DNA of 18,897 nucleotides, taken from positions 9,551-28,447 of the forward strand of contig BQKZ01007671.1 in assembly GCA_036244855.1 (NCBI GenBank), in the 5' to 3' direction. The notes under the pieces are model-generated. The model was given only the letters and a program-made list of their open reading frames with translations, was not told the origin of the DNA and made no database searches. How positions within the stretch are numbered: position 1 is the first letter of the stretch; every line of letters begins with the position of its first letter. Positions 1 through 10,022 of this stretch are shown piece after piece. Source of the stretch: Temnopleurus reevesii (taxonomy: Eukaryota; Echinodermata; Echinoidea; Temnopleuroida; Temnopleuridae). The position numbers and the translations under genes are program-made.

Positions 1-114
1 GGCTATTTTGGTGAAGAAACCTTAAAAGCGGAGGAAAAACAACATCTTTTGGGGTATCCTCTGAAGACCAGTGTATTCACAATCAATAGAGCAATTATAT
101 GTGTCCCTCTGTTG

Positions 115-830
115 GAAAGCCTTTGTTGGCTTCACTCGGGTACTGTTACAAAATATTGTACTCTCTATAAAATCGCTCACACCCCTCTGAAGCAGTACAT
201 TAAGTAGACCCGCCTTGCAATACATGTACATGTAGTTACAGTGGAAATTGTCAATTCCATATACCATTATTGTACTGTATAGATGAAGAGGAATAACAAA
301 GAAAAAACACTGAAAGCCTTTGTTGGCTTCACTCGGGTACTGTTACAAAATATTGTACTCTGTATAAAATCCCTCACACCCCTTTGAAGCAGTACATTAT
401 GTGTATAGATCTGCATTGTAAAAGTTAGGGTGGAAATTGTCAATTTGATATACCATCATTCTAGAAATAAACAAGAATAGATAATAGACATATAGGTTTT
501 GCAAGGTTTCACTTGGGCACTGTTACAAAATATTGTACGCTGTATGAATCGCTCACACGTCCCCTTCGAAGCAGTACATTATGTGTATAGATCTGCGTTG
601 TAAAAGTTACAGTGGAAATTGTCAATTTCATATACCATCATTCTAGAAATAAACAAGAATAGATAATAGACATATAGGTTTTGCAAGGTTTCACTTGGGC
701 ACTGTTACAAAATATTGTACCCTGCATAAAATCCCTAGTAAAAATCTCTAACACCCCTTTGAAGCAGTACATTATGTGTAAAAACCTGTCTTGCCAAAGT
801 TAGGGTGTTTATGGTCAATTTCTATTTATT
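115..830. repeat. Four-copy tandem repeat, unit about 180-197 bp
   Basis: The anchor ACTGTTACAAAATATTGTAC occurs at 142, 339, 519 and 701, giving periods of 197, 180 and 182 bases. Each unit also carries GAAGCAGTACATTA and GTGGAAATTGTCAATT or a variant. A stretch of more than 80 bases bridging units 2-3 and 3-4 (about 450-538 and 632-720) is essentially identical, so the last expansion was recent. The first two units share a different opening (GAAAGCCTTTGTTGGCTTC) from the last two (GGTTTTGCAAGGTTTC). No coding potential was seen. Confidence 0.93.
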
Positions 831-1016
831 TCAGGGATGATAATATCAGTGTTTCTTGCTACTTGTTATCACTTTAAAGCTTTTAGCAATTGATATTGCT
901 GAGTGACAGCAGTGTTATCCTATTGTCATGCATTTAGTGATATCAGGTACCTTCGTGTAAAGGATTGTGACTGGTAGTGTAACTTGTAAAGCCTGTATGT
1001 TGATATATTTTTTAAA

Positions 1017-1150
1017 TTCCTGTTTATTTCTGGAATAATAATCCATCAAATCATATATATCAGGTTGACTTTTGCTGCTTTCCTTGATTCTTTTTTATTC
1101 CTGTTTATTTCTTGAATAAAAAGATATATTGTACATCAAATCACATAATC
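1017..1150. repeat. Short duplication around TTCCTGTTTATTTCT
   Basis: TTCCTGTTTATTTCTGGAAT near 1017 and TTCCTGTTTATTTCTTGAAT near 1099 are both followed by a CATCAAATCA motif, giving a diverged two-copy repeat of roughly 82 bases. A further trace (TTTCTATTTATTTCAGG) lies just upstream near 820. Nothing else is evident in 831-1016. Confidence 0.6.
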
Positions 1151-2460
1151 GTATGGAATTTACACTTCCCTGGTTTCATACGTTTGTACTTGAACTGCAA
1201 AAAACTTAAAACCTGTGACTAATGTTCAAATCAGTCATTCCCTAATTGATTCACATAAAGTTGAACTTCAACGAAATCAGTCTTTTGTACAATGTATCTG
1301 AAGTTATAGGTATTTCACAGCATTTTGAAGTGAAATATCCTTTGTTCTTTGCCAAATTTCTTCTTCCAACAGCTGATATGAAAACACAATGTTTGGACAT
1401 GGTGATGAACATGGTGTTTTGAGGGTTTGTGTCATGTTCCTGAATTTTCCAGGGGAGGTTGATGATCTCTCCATATGACAAGATGGATGAATGGAGTATT
1501 CATTTACCCCATTCACACTTTGAATGTAATCTAAGACCAAGTTTTCTTCAGGTGGCCCCCATAATATTTTAAGTGTTAACATCTTCATATTTTCATCCAA
1601 CGCAGATTATTTCTTTGTATATTATTGAGAACGTACTGAGGAAAATGTTATTAAACAGCATTGTTTATTTGGCAGATGCCTTTGCTACATCTATGTCTTT
1701 TCCTTTGGAAGGGGCTTGAATATAGGGTTATAATAGGTCTGTTATGTCACCATGAGATACATGTATATGTACGTACATGGTTATAATTCATTGTAAATGC
1801 CCTATTTCTTATTCATTTCTTTTTGACTTTGTATTATGAAAAGCACACAGTTATCAAGTCTGGTTTAGTACATTACCATCTACATGTATGTGCTTACCTG
1901 TGAAATTTCATTTTCATAAAAGACACAAGAAAGTTTGCAAGGAGTATTGTATTTGAATGCAGTACAGTAGCTTGAAAGTTTTCAGACCTACATCATAGTC
2001 CTTTGGAAAGAATTAAGTGTAACACAAATGGTCTATTTCCCAGTCCATTCATGAAATCTAAACCCTCAAAATCTTCAATTCATTTGGTCTAATGATTATT
2101 CTATTTGATAATAATCTGGTCTATTTACCATTTTAACCTCCCATACAGCTACTAATCCTGTTTGAAAGGATTTATTACAAAGTAGTACAATGCCTTCTTC
2201 CAGCTTTAGCTATCATGTACATATAACTGTCAAAGAACAATATTGTCATGACACAAAAGTCCCTTTGTAATCTTTGTGTTCTGTCTCGTACTGTTAGGAT
2301 CTTAAGATAACGAGTCAAGTATTGGTAAACATCTCTTGAAAAGAGCACTGTTTTTTCACTTTAGGCCAATAATCTGATTTGAGAGCTGGGGGAGAAATTT
2401 TGTTCCTAGACAAAATATAGGCGATTGTTCATTTGACAAGCGCTGCTTTATTTCCTGTGA
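1151..2460. other. Non-coding stretch, presumed intron or intergenic
   Basis: Read on both strands. Only short A+T-rich frames without recognisable domains are present. It holds two TACATGTA palindromes (1758, 1881). One weak stretch near 1430-1500 resembles the 5' part of the hemicentin exon and is described as a finding. No RNA gene or intact mobile element was seen. Confidence 0.5.
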
Positions 2461-2474
2461 CAGAGGCTCCGATA

Positions 2475-2607
2475 CCAAGTTGGTGCAAAACTCCTCTACC
2501 AGGTTGGTGTGAAAAGTTTTTCAGGGAGGAGAGGAAACATGGAATAAAAAGCTTTTCTTGACTTATTTTTACATGGAGGAGAGAGATTGCTTCCAAGTTG
2601 GTGCAAA
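2475..2607. repeat. Triplicated CCAAGTTGGTGCAAA motif
   Basis: The 15-base motif is at 2475-2489 and 2593-2607, with a variant CCAGGTTGGTGTGAAA at 2499-2514. AGGAGAG stretches lie beside the later copies. It looks like a small local duplication; no function is suggested. Confidence 0.6.
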
Positions 2608-2620
2608 TTTGACACAGGAA

Positions 2621-4170
2621 AGAGAAATTATCAAAATAAAATAAGTGATAAATATTCTAATTTTACTGAGACCGCAAACACAATTTCTCGGAAGGTCTTT
2701 GAATAACTATCTTTGAGCTAAGTTTGTGAAGACAAGTCATTAAAAAACAGTGGATGTGGCCTTTGAGAAGACATTCTATTTTCGACTCTATAAACTGTTC
2801 TTAAACAGGTTGTATCACAACCTCAAGGGGCTAGGCTAACAGAAAGTGGAGCAAATGAGACCGTTTATTTTAATATTGTTAATAACAACTACAAGCTGTG
2901 AAATGTCACAAAAGAGAGAGAGGGGCCAGGTTGACATTTTGTACCATATTTCTGAGGTGATTAGAGCATAAACAAGGAATTTGATGAAGCATCTTTACTT
3001 TAATTAAATTCTATCAATTGTTTTGTATCTTGCGAATCTTATTTTACATCATTTAACTATGCGTAAACTATGTTTCAACAAGCCTGGTAACAGAATTGAG
3101 GAGCACGGCTGATACATGTATATTCATAAAAATATGAAAAGAAAAAAAAACAAAATAGCGTGTTCAGTGCCTTTAACTTTGGCAAAGAAAGTCTCCCCAA
3201 TAGAGTACCATTACAAGTCAAGGCTCATTATGATCAAAAGCTCAACAAGCCTTGCCATGTGGGAACGATAGGAAATGACCAGAATTGTGAGACAGGATAC
3301 ATCAAGTCGAATAGACAAAAAAATTGCTCTAAATTTGTCCGAACTGAAGTGCACAGAGGAATATTTACCTGCAATGTTTTCTCTATTTCCATGTTTTTAG
3401 CCCCAGTACAATGTACATGTATGCTTGATGGAGGGATCGTGGGGCTGAGGGGTACTTACCAAACTGAATATATTATACTGAATATATAGACAGATAATAG
3501 ATAGATAGATGCCAAACTGAATAGATACACAAAGGACACTCATCTCTTTAAACAAATTCTTTGCCCATCTGAGAGCATGATTAATGTGAACTCTATTATT
3601 TTCTTCTTTTGGAAAGACATGTGTAATGTTTTGTGTCAATGAATTATGGCATCGTGCTTCACCAATGCTCACATACTTGTAGTAGCCAGTTGGATGCACA
3701 GTATGGCTTTGTTGGTATTTGTACAATAATTTACATCCACAGATTTCAGTTCAACTTTCCCAAGTGTGATTGGCAAAAATTCATTGGTTGGTAGGTACAA
3801 TGTATGCTTGGGGATGGATTTTTCTCTAAATATGATATCAAACATATTATTACACATAGCTCTATCTGGGTTGAATATTATCACCTGACTGCGTTGAGCA
3901 TTTTAATTGTGCTGCTAAAAAGGAAAAGCGATGAAGCTATAATATTCAATATTCGGAAATTGCATGCATTTGACCTCTCAATCCATTGTGTGCATGTGCA
4001 CGTGCACATATGCAGAGACTCACTTAGTTATTAATCCACAAATATTTCCAAAAATCTCAAGCGTACAGTCAATATACTTAGAAAGTCGACAAATTTTCGG
4101 AGGAAACGGACACTGATCGGGGGTGCCAGTTTTCTTGTTGGCCAGCTATTCTGGGTTACAATAGCGGTAG
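2621..4170. other. Non-coding stretch with a short GATA run
   Basis: No supported gene. Overlapping short frames on both strands near 3160-3880 are interrupted and lack motifs. It contains an AGATAATAGATAGATAGATG microsatellite near 3492-3511, a GAATATATTATACTGAATATAT duplication just before it (read 3466-3487), TACATGTA at 3113 and 3414, and the 16-base palindrome at 3994-4009 listed separately. Confidence 0.5.
3994..4009. promoter_or_regulatory. 16-base perfect palindrome centred on an E-box
   Basis: ATGTGCACGTGCACAT is its own reverse complement and contains CACGTG, the canonical E-box bound by bHLH-ZIP factors such as Myc/Max and USF. It lies in presumed intron or intergenic DNA with no nearby start site. 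A chance palindrome inside a TGCATG-rich patch is also possible. Confidence 0.35.
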
Positions 4171-5340
4171 TATGCTCCCGTCACAAGGGAACAGACAAAA
4201 TTGTGATTTCCGCATGATTCATGGCAGAAAGTGGGAGTTTCCCCTCCCAGAACCTGAAAGAGCTTGTTTTTCTACTGAAAGATTTAGGCTATTCTCTTTG
4301 GAAATCTCTTCAGCTGACAGCAGAAATCTCAGGGTATTGCTGACTTCTGAGAGCTTGTAAAGAGCGAGCCATTTGTCTCCAATTTGGCTGTAAATTGACT
4401 TGCGATGGTGAGAGATCAATGTGGGCTTAATTTCTTTGGAATGTGATCAGAAGCAGGAGTGAGACACAGTTACAAGTGCCCCCATTTTAAAGGTCTCTCA
4501 CTTCCAAATAGAATGAACAATAATGAATAATTTTCATTCTGTTCTTGTAGGTTTTTTAAGATTAATTTGTTTTACCTCAAAGAGCTATTAACCCTCTTGA
4601 ATATTGATCACAGCAAACCATGCTTCAGATTAATCTCTTCGAACAATGAAAATCTGTTTGACATGGGAGAAATTAAACCCTAAAGAGGTAAATCACTATT
4701 ATTATTGTTATTATTATTACTATTTTTATCATCATTAGAATACATATGTTTGATATGGTTTGTTAAAAAAATCACACTTGCTGTGAGCAGAATGGACATT
4801 TGGACAAAGTAAACAACTTTATTCAAGCCTTCCCAGTAACTTTATGAACACAAAATAATGTAGCTTTTCATTGTGCCCTGCCTGTTTGATGACATTTCTC
4901 CCAAAGAGGGGAATAAATTTGCTACTGTGGGAATCCAGTTCTTGTGAATGCATGAATGAAGTTTTGTTCCTTTGTCCCTTCTGCACATAGTGATTGACAT
5001 CAATGGGCAAATACACAACTTAACAAATTTAATTTACATGTACATGTAGGCAGAATTGACTGTAATTATGTAACTTCAGTGTTTACCTCCGAGATGAATT
5101 TCCCTACAATTGATTTTTCAATTATGACACTTTGTCAATCCGGACATATTCAGAACGGCCATTTGTCTATTCATATTCTGATCTTCTTCATGATGGTTAG
5201 AACAGTACACTGCTCAATATGGAAATATGCATAGAGAACACTGTTATACCATGGATCCATGGTTATACAATGTTGTCATACAACTACATGTACAAGTTTA
5301 CTGGTACAAGTGTACTGGTATAAAGCAACAATCATATATC
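4171..5340. other. Non-coding stretch with ATT-rich microsatellite
   Basis: No supported gene. There is a degenerate (ATT)n run at about 4697-4730, TACATGTA at 5035, 5041 and 5285, and a doubled GTACAAGTNTACTG near 5290-5318. The part at 4200-4400 is a little less A+T-rich but shows no domain in any frame and no convincing splice pair. Confidence 0.45.
5248..5263. repeat. 16-base perfect palindrome
   Basis: ACCATGGATCCATGGT is its own reverse complement. It is flanked on each side by GTTATAC (left TTATACC, right GGTTATACAA), so the extended block is partly direct and partly inverted. Could be a dyad protein site or a remnant of a small inverted repeat; nothing nearby decides. Confidence 0.4.
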
Positions 5341-5366
5341 CTTGATCGACCAAAATCCCACGCTAC

Positions 5367-5513
5367 CTTGCAGATGAACTTTCATCCTGAATGATTCCCA
5401 TTCACTAACTGGACGGAAAGCACATGGGGAACGAACTTGGACTTTACACGGTATACACAGCTGCGACCGGATGATGACAGATTCGATCGGCCTCGACCAG
5501 GTCAATCCCATAG
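5367..5513 (-). CDS. Candidate internal exon, unknown protein
   Basis: Seen: on the minus strand a pyrimidine-rich acceptor (TTTTTCTTTTTTGACAG, AG at 5515-5514) precedes, and CAAG|GTAGCG follows, a 147-base segment. One frame is open throughout and includes MGLTWSRPIESVII, LCIPCKVQVRSPC and SEWESFRMKVHLQ. The segment is a multiple of three with phase 1 on both sides, the pattern typical of shuffled extracellular modules. It holds about ten CpG dinucleotides, while its neighbours have few. I do not recognise the domain; three cysteines are visible. The other two minus-strand frames hit stops within 8 and 24 codons, and no plus-strand frame is open. Alternatives: an exon of a long non-coding RNA, a transposon fragment, or chance. 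It would be antisense to the hemicentin gene. Confidence 0.28.
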
Positions 5514-6107
5514 CTGTCAAAAAAGAAAAATATCCAGTCAACAATTGTCATAGTGAATTCCCCTTACCTGTAAAAGCATACCAACTTTTGATTGTACCAT
5601 CCAGCTACTGCACGTAAATGTACATGTATACAAAGCCTAGAGACTCCTGCTCTACAATTTAGTCATTCAGAGACATATGCTTTATATTGATGATGATTAA
5701 AAGACAGATTGTTTGCTTGATTTCTTTTATTATTGATTCCAAAATAATTCTCTTATGATTTTCATGTAAATGAGTGAAAATTGATGTGAAATTGATTTGG
5801 AAATATTTCCATTAATTTCTTCTTGCCAAGATACATTTGCTGTTGAATTGAATAATTTCCAGTCATAAATGTTCAATGAATTCCCATCCCATAAATCTAG
5901 TCAAGCCTCGCTGATAAATGTAACCAGCCTAAACTCTGTAAAGAAATAAAGGCTATATACATAATACTGGCCTATGATACCTGTAGTACAGTTGAACCTT
6001 TTTATGATGAGTTCCTTGGGACAAGCAACATTTCCTTCCTATACTGAAACCATGTTTAATCAATAGAACAAAGAATTGGGTAATTTGTATTGTAATTTCC
6101 GTATTCA
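5514..6107. other. Non-coding stretch
   Basis: A+T-rich sequence with no gene or clear repeat. One TACATGTA at 5621. The first 30 bases would be the acceptor tract of the minus-strand candidate exon. Confidence 0.45.
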
Positions 6108-6116
6108 ATAATGGAC

Positions 6117-6291
6117 TAGTCCAGTTGAGGACTGAGTGTTCCGATAGCACCCACCTCTGCATATTCACTTACACTGTACATACAGGGACTGCACAGCACT
6201 CAACCACAGAGTCCTTACACAACCCCTCTGATCGCGCCTCCATATATGCGGAGGTGGGTGCTATCAGAACACTCAGTCCTCAACTGGACTG
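6117..6291. mobile_element. Foldback mini-transposon (MITE-like), internally deleted copy
   Basis: Seen: the left arm starts TAGTCCAGTTGAGGACTGAG and the right arm is its near-perfect inverse, ending CTCAACTGGACTG. The arms pair over roughly 47 bases, through GTGTTCCGATAGCACCCACCTC against its complement. The identical 9-mer ATAATGGAC sits at both edges (6108-6116 and 6292-6300), as expected for a target-site duplication. There is no coding capacity. The left half is colinear with the left half of the element at 13518-13792 down to the TCTGATC segment, after which this copy jumps to the outer right arm. Inference: a non-autonomous DNA element moved by a transposase elsewhere. A 9-base duplication is usual for Mutator-like elements, but the superfamily is not proven. 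Confidence 0.85.
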
Positions 6292-6292
6292 A

Positions 6293-6945
6293 TAATGGAC
6301 CAGAGCAGGAATGATTGCCAATAGGAGGCAGTAGTGCCCTTTGTGGTTCTTTTATTGCAGAATCTTTTGGGCTACCCTTTAACTCATTGACCACTGAAAC
6401 TGGATAGTCCATGCACAAAGTCTATGGGAATCATCAAATTCAGCAGTCAATGGCTTGAGAGGCACTGGATGCTCCTTAAAAGTATACATTACAAATGGAC
6501 AAAGCAAAGGGCATTCACAGTCCATTGTAACTCCATCGATTCTCATATTCATTTTCATATTCAGCAATGGGCAGGAGCAGCCATGATTGACAATTGGCCT
6601 TTTGGGTCACTTCTTTGCTGAAAATTTGGGGCTACCCTATGTAAGAGGCCCTGGACCTGCCTTGAAGTGTACATTACAAGTGAACAAAGGACATTCACTA
6701 TCCATTGTAAACCTATAAATTTTCATATTCAATTTCATATACAGCAATGGGCTAGAGCAGGAATAATTGCCAATATGAGGAGTGTTGAAACCATGTATTC
6801 CCTGCACAAAGTCTATTGGAATACAGAATGCGGTAGTCAACGGGATACGAATCCCTGGATGTGCCTGGAAGTGTACATTACAAATGGACAAAGGCCATTC
6901 ACTGTCCATTGTATTAAAGCCTATCCATTGTATGCTATCTCTATC
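6293..6945. repeat. Degenerate tandem repeat, three to four units
   Basis: AAGTGTACATTACAAATGGA or a close variant followed by a CATTCAC-TCCATTGTA block recurs at about 6480, 6665 and 6869. The block CAGCAATGGGC-AGAGCAGGAAT, followed by ATTG-CAAT, recurs near 6293, 6563 and 6743, and TGCACAAAGTCTAT recurs near 6412 and 6808. Spacing is mostly 180-270 bases with indels. Several short open frames here are repeat translations, not genes. The foldback element at 6117 sits at the left edge of the first unit. Confidence 0.8.
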
Positions 6946-8530
6946 TGACCACTATCATCTCCTTGGTTTGACCATATACAAGCTTTGACCACCAGGAGCC
7001 TAATTTTGCCTGAAAGCAGTGTTAATCAGGAAGCTATTATGTGACTTCAAGAGGATATGACCCATTTCTGTGATAGACTCCTTGATATGACTTGTTGTAG
7101 TGTCATAGAAACAGTCTTGTTAGCACCTTTTCAGAGTTATGTAGTAACACTAATTAGGTAATTGATTTATGGGTCAATTAACTCTGAACTGATGTCTTAT
7201 CTTTTATATCATCCTTTTTCTTTTTGTAAGCTTGTATGTGCATGTACACAACTTTTACTTTTATTCAATTTTCAGTGGATATTGTATCACCCCTTTCAAA
7301 CATTAATTTGGCTTCACAAACCTAACATACATGAAATGTCAAAAAAAAGTTTTCGTGGGATGGATTATTTTTGGTACCATTCATGTATTGAGGCTCCTTC
7401 ACGTAGTGTCGAAGTATATGTAGGTGTTTTGTTTCAAGAGGTAGATATACATAGGCCTATTCTCTTTTTAGTGCAGTTATGCAATTCTTGGTCTATTTCA
7501 GCCTTTTTTATAAATATTATAATTCAATGTGTTATCCCTACATGTATACTGGATATGATGTGGTTTATCCTTTGAAGATGAATGGGAAATATGTGCAAGG
7601 CCAATACAAAAATTGTATGAAAATGTCAGTACGAGATTGTAGGTTTGGGTAGTATCTCAGAATGTTTCTGTCTCAATCTGATATAAAACGAGGACCTGAT
7701 TTGCCTTTATACAAACAGAAATAAGATTAAGTTTTCTTTCAGAGCCTACAATCATTTGCACCATCCAAAATTTAGCATGCCTGAGCAAATGTTCCAAAAA
7801 TCAGGTTACAAGACGAGATCGAGTTACACTTAAATGATATCGCACTCCTCATTCGGTCCAGCGAGAGTAAAACATCCATGTTAAACATGATTCTCTCAGC
7901 AATTAAAGGTGAAAAGAGGGTCATGCGCACCCAGGAGTGTATGTAAACTTGAGTCAAGAGCAGACTGATTTATGGCGACATAGGTTAGCATAACATTGCA
8001 ATCGTTTGACATAACATGTCACTCTCACTATGTTAATCGCGACCTGAAATAACTTCCACAATAAATACTGGAGACTGTTCACACATAGTTTTTGAGTGAA
8101 TCATGAAAAATGTGGGTGAAAATTGAAATAGATATTGGGAATATTCTATTTGTAATTCAAACTCTTTTTGTAGATTTGACAATTTAGAACTGCACAGATT
8201 AGTGAATACACCCTGAAAAAGCAATACAACTATTGTATGACAAAAAATAAAGTCCCCCTGCATATGAAATACCAATTAAATATTTTTAAGTGCAACATTT
8301 GCTGTTGTGTGTGCAATTCATGTGCATTCATTTCATATGCTAAATCAGCCTCTCCGCTTTTACATTGTTCAGCGAAGGACTACAGGTCACCAAATTTATT
8401 TAAATGTTGATGAATGTGAGCGATTCCTTTGGTTTTAGAGGGATAGAAATGTTTTAGAGGTCACAGCATAAGTTTTATGTTTATTTAGATCACGCATGTC
8501 CATCTATTAATAGGCCAGTTTACTAATATA
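6946..8530. other. Non-coding stretch with the longest open frame of the window
   Basis: The open frame at 7162-7575 (+) is A+T-rich, starts at TTG (first ATG at 7192) and shows no domain or signal, so I do not call it a gene. A CpG-containing patch at about 7810-7930 has no convincing exon on either strand. TACATGTA at 7539. Otherwise nothing is recognisable. Confidence 0.45.
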
Positions 8531-8537
8531 TTCGACT

Positions 8538-8629
8538 GAGGCGTCGTGGCGTGCACCTGTAATCAAGCTGTTTTAGACAGTCATAAATGACCTGTGTTGG
8601 TCGCGGGTTTGATCCCGGCCGGTCGCCTC
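8538..8629 (+). repeat. Pol III-type SINE or tRNA-like element
   Basis: Seen: the ends pair as GAGGCG (8538-8543) with CGCCTC (8624-8629). An internal B-box-like GGTTTGATCCC lies at 8606-8616 inside CGCGGGTTTGATCCCGGCCG, which forms a T-arm-like hairpin. The upstream part GTGGCGTGCACCTGTAATC resembles the Pol III A-box region of SRP (7SL) RNA and Alu as much as that of a tRNA. The body is too irregular for a normal tRNA and a pyrimidine-rich tract follows. Inference: a short interspersed element derived from a small Pol III RNA. A long-variable-arm tRNA pseudogene is the alternative. Confidence 0.55.
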
Positions 8630-8668
8630 CTCTCTTTCTTCTTCTTCTGGCGTAAATATCAAATTTGA

Positions 8669-8854
8669 ATGATACACGCCGTAAAAACCAAATTTCTCTC
8701 TCTCTCTATTCAAATTTATGCATGTTTCTTGCTGACGACCATAGTTATGTGGTATTCCTTAGACCAATTAGTAACAACCAAAGTACAATACTTGGAATCC
8801 AATTTGCATACATTACTTGTTGCTATGTCGAGCAAGCCTCAGATAAGCTCTTAG
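8669..8854 (+). other. Open frame with a membrane-anchor-like segment (unproven)
   Basis: Reads from ATG at 8669: a short basic start (MIHAVKTK), then FLSLSIQIYACFLLTTIVMW, a hydrophobic stretch like a type II signal anchor, then 36 more residues to a stop. It resembles the frame at 10023-10253 across KFLSLSIQIYACFLL versus KYILSLSVKIFVCFLI. The start of the frame overlaps a CT microsatellite, which by itself generates LSLS, so a chance match is a real risk. No splice donor or promoter was identified. Confidence 0.12.
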
Positions 8855-8869
8855 GTTGATAAGAACAAT

Positions 8870-9370
8870 CTTTGTGTACAGTGTATAAAGACTCATAGAA
8901 TTTGCATTTCTTAGTAAATTACCTACCTATTCAGAAATATCTCCATTGTCCAGTGCTTTAGTTTATTTGCCCATACTAGGATCGTGCAGATCTCTCTCAA
9001 ATCACCCGAAGTGCGACATTGCCAAACAGATCAAGGACTTCTTTAGTCTAAAGCGAAGATGATTCACCCTTTCGTGGGGGACCTGTCATTTTTTTTTTAT
9101 ATTCAGTTAAAAGCTGAAGCTACCAGCGTGAAGTGTCAAAGAAAATAAACAAGTTCATTGTTGCTGCAGAAGTTTTTTTCAGCCAAATGTCAAAATCATG
9201 TTCTTGAAGAAATGGCATCCGTGCACTAGTGTCAAGGGTTTTGTGCATTGTTTACGAATAATGTGAATGAAGTGTAAACTTGTTCTAAAATTTAAGGTAC
9301 TAGTGTAGAGATGTACCCTAGTTGAACCATCATCTGGGTTGTGTGTCGTAAAGCTGTTTTCATACCCATA
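8870..9370. other. Non-coding stretch
   Basis: No gene or repeat can be supported. There is a T-rich tract near 9090-9101 preceded by a CpG-bearing segment (AAGCGAAGATGATTCACCC) that could be a repeat fragment, but no second copy occurs in this window. Confidence 0.4.
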
Positions 9371-9377
9371 TTCTTTG

Positions 9378-9455
9378 AACGACTGGTGACCCTTTCTCAG
9401 GTGAGATTCAGTGATGTGAGTTATCATTGAGTGCAGGAAAGGGTCACCAGTCGTT
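9378..9455. repeat. Perfect 19-bp inverted repeat with 40-base loop
   Basis: AACGACTGGTGACCCTTTC (9378-9396) is exactly complementary to GAAAGGGTCACCAGTCGTT (9437-9455). Pairing stops at both arm ends. The loop (9397-9436) contains CAGGTGAG, GTGATGTGAG and GAGTGCAG. Possible readings are the core of an eroded foldback element, a structured RNA or pre-miRNA-like hairpin, or a recombination product. Confidence 0.8.
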
Positions 9456-9603
9456 TGTAGAGTCATGTACATGTATAGATCTTCTGACAACTGTACAAAA
9501 TACAACCAATGTCTGCATCAAGGAAAAAAATGCTCAAGATCTTTTGACATCTCTTACGCATTAAATAAGACATATTGTGAATGATTTTTCTGCTCTCGGT
9601 CAT

Positions 9604-9670
9604 GTTGTAAAGCATCTACAGTAGAGCATTGCATTAGGCTCTATAGAAATATTATTGTTATTATTGTTAA
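9604..9670 (+). repeat. Possible SINE 3' tail relic
   Basis: GGCTCTATAGAAATATTATTG followed by ATT triplets (read 9637-9670) resembles the GCGCTATGTAAAAGCC-ATTATTAT tail of the SINE at 12518-12826, in the opposite orientation. Only the last 35 bases or so align; the head is absent. Confidence 0.3.
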
Positions 9671-10022
9671 TCCTAAGTTTTATTACATTTTTGACCTAAA
9701 TGTACCTAGAATAGATTAAAGTGTAGGATATATATTGATCCTGTATAACCCTCCATTGGCCTACTGTAAATCAAACCAAAACCCTTCACATAATCATATT
9801 CATAATATATCCAAGCATTGCACCATGAATAATACAAGAATATTTTAGTGGAATATTAAATCCCTTTGAAAATTGAATTATGAAAATTTGGGTGAAAATG
9901 TCACATATTATTCTCTGCCCACTACGGCACTCTGTCTGTTCATACATTGCAGACTGCATGCTTTCATACTTGACAATTACTTGAGTGTGGTGCTGTGATA
10001 CTATGTTTATTTGAGAGTGATC

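Noticed and set aside
115..830. CRISPR-like array
   Set aside because: Units are about 180-197 bases and repeat along their full length with no unique spacers, in a eukaryotic context. It is an ordinary tandem repeat.
3160..3884. Overlapping frames on both strands suggesting a gene
   Set aside because: They overlap antisense to one another, have no domain or splice support, and include microsatellite sequence.
6215..6909. Several short frames on both strands
   Set aside because: They are translations of the foldback element and the adjacent tandem repeats, and recur with the repeat units.
7162..7575. Longest open frame (137 codons, plus strand)
   Set aside because: It starts at TTG, is A+T-rich and hydrophobic throughout, has no domain, signal or flanking splice or promoter evidence, and a frame of this length is plausible by chance in A+T-rich DNA with few stops in one frame.
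7810..7930. CpG-bearing segment as an exon
   Set aside because: No acceptor and donor pair with an open frame between them was found on either strand.
8538..8629. Functional tRNA gene
   Set aside because: The outer stem and T-arm-like part are present, but the D and anticodon arms cannot be folded convincingly and no Pol III T-run terminator of usual form follows directly.
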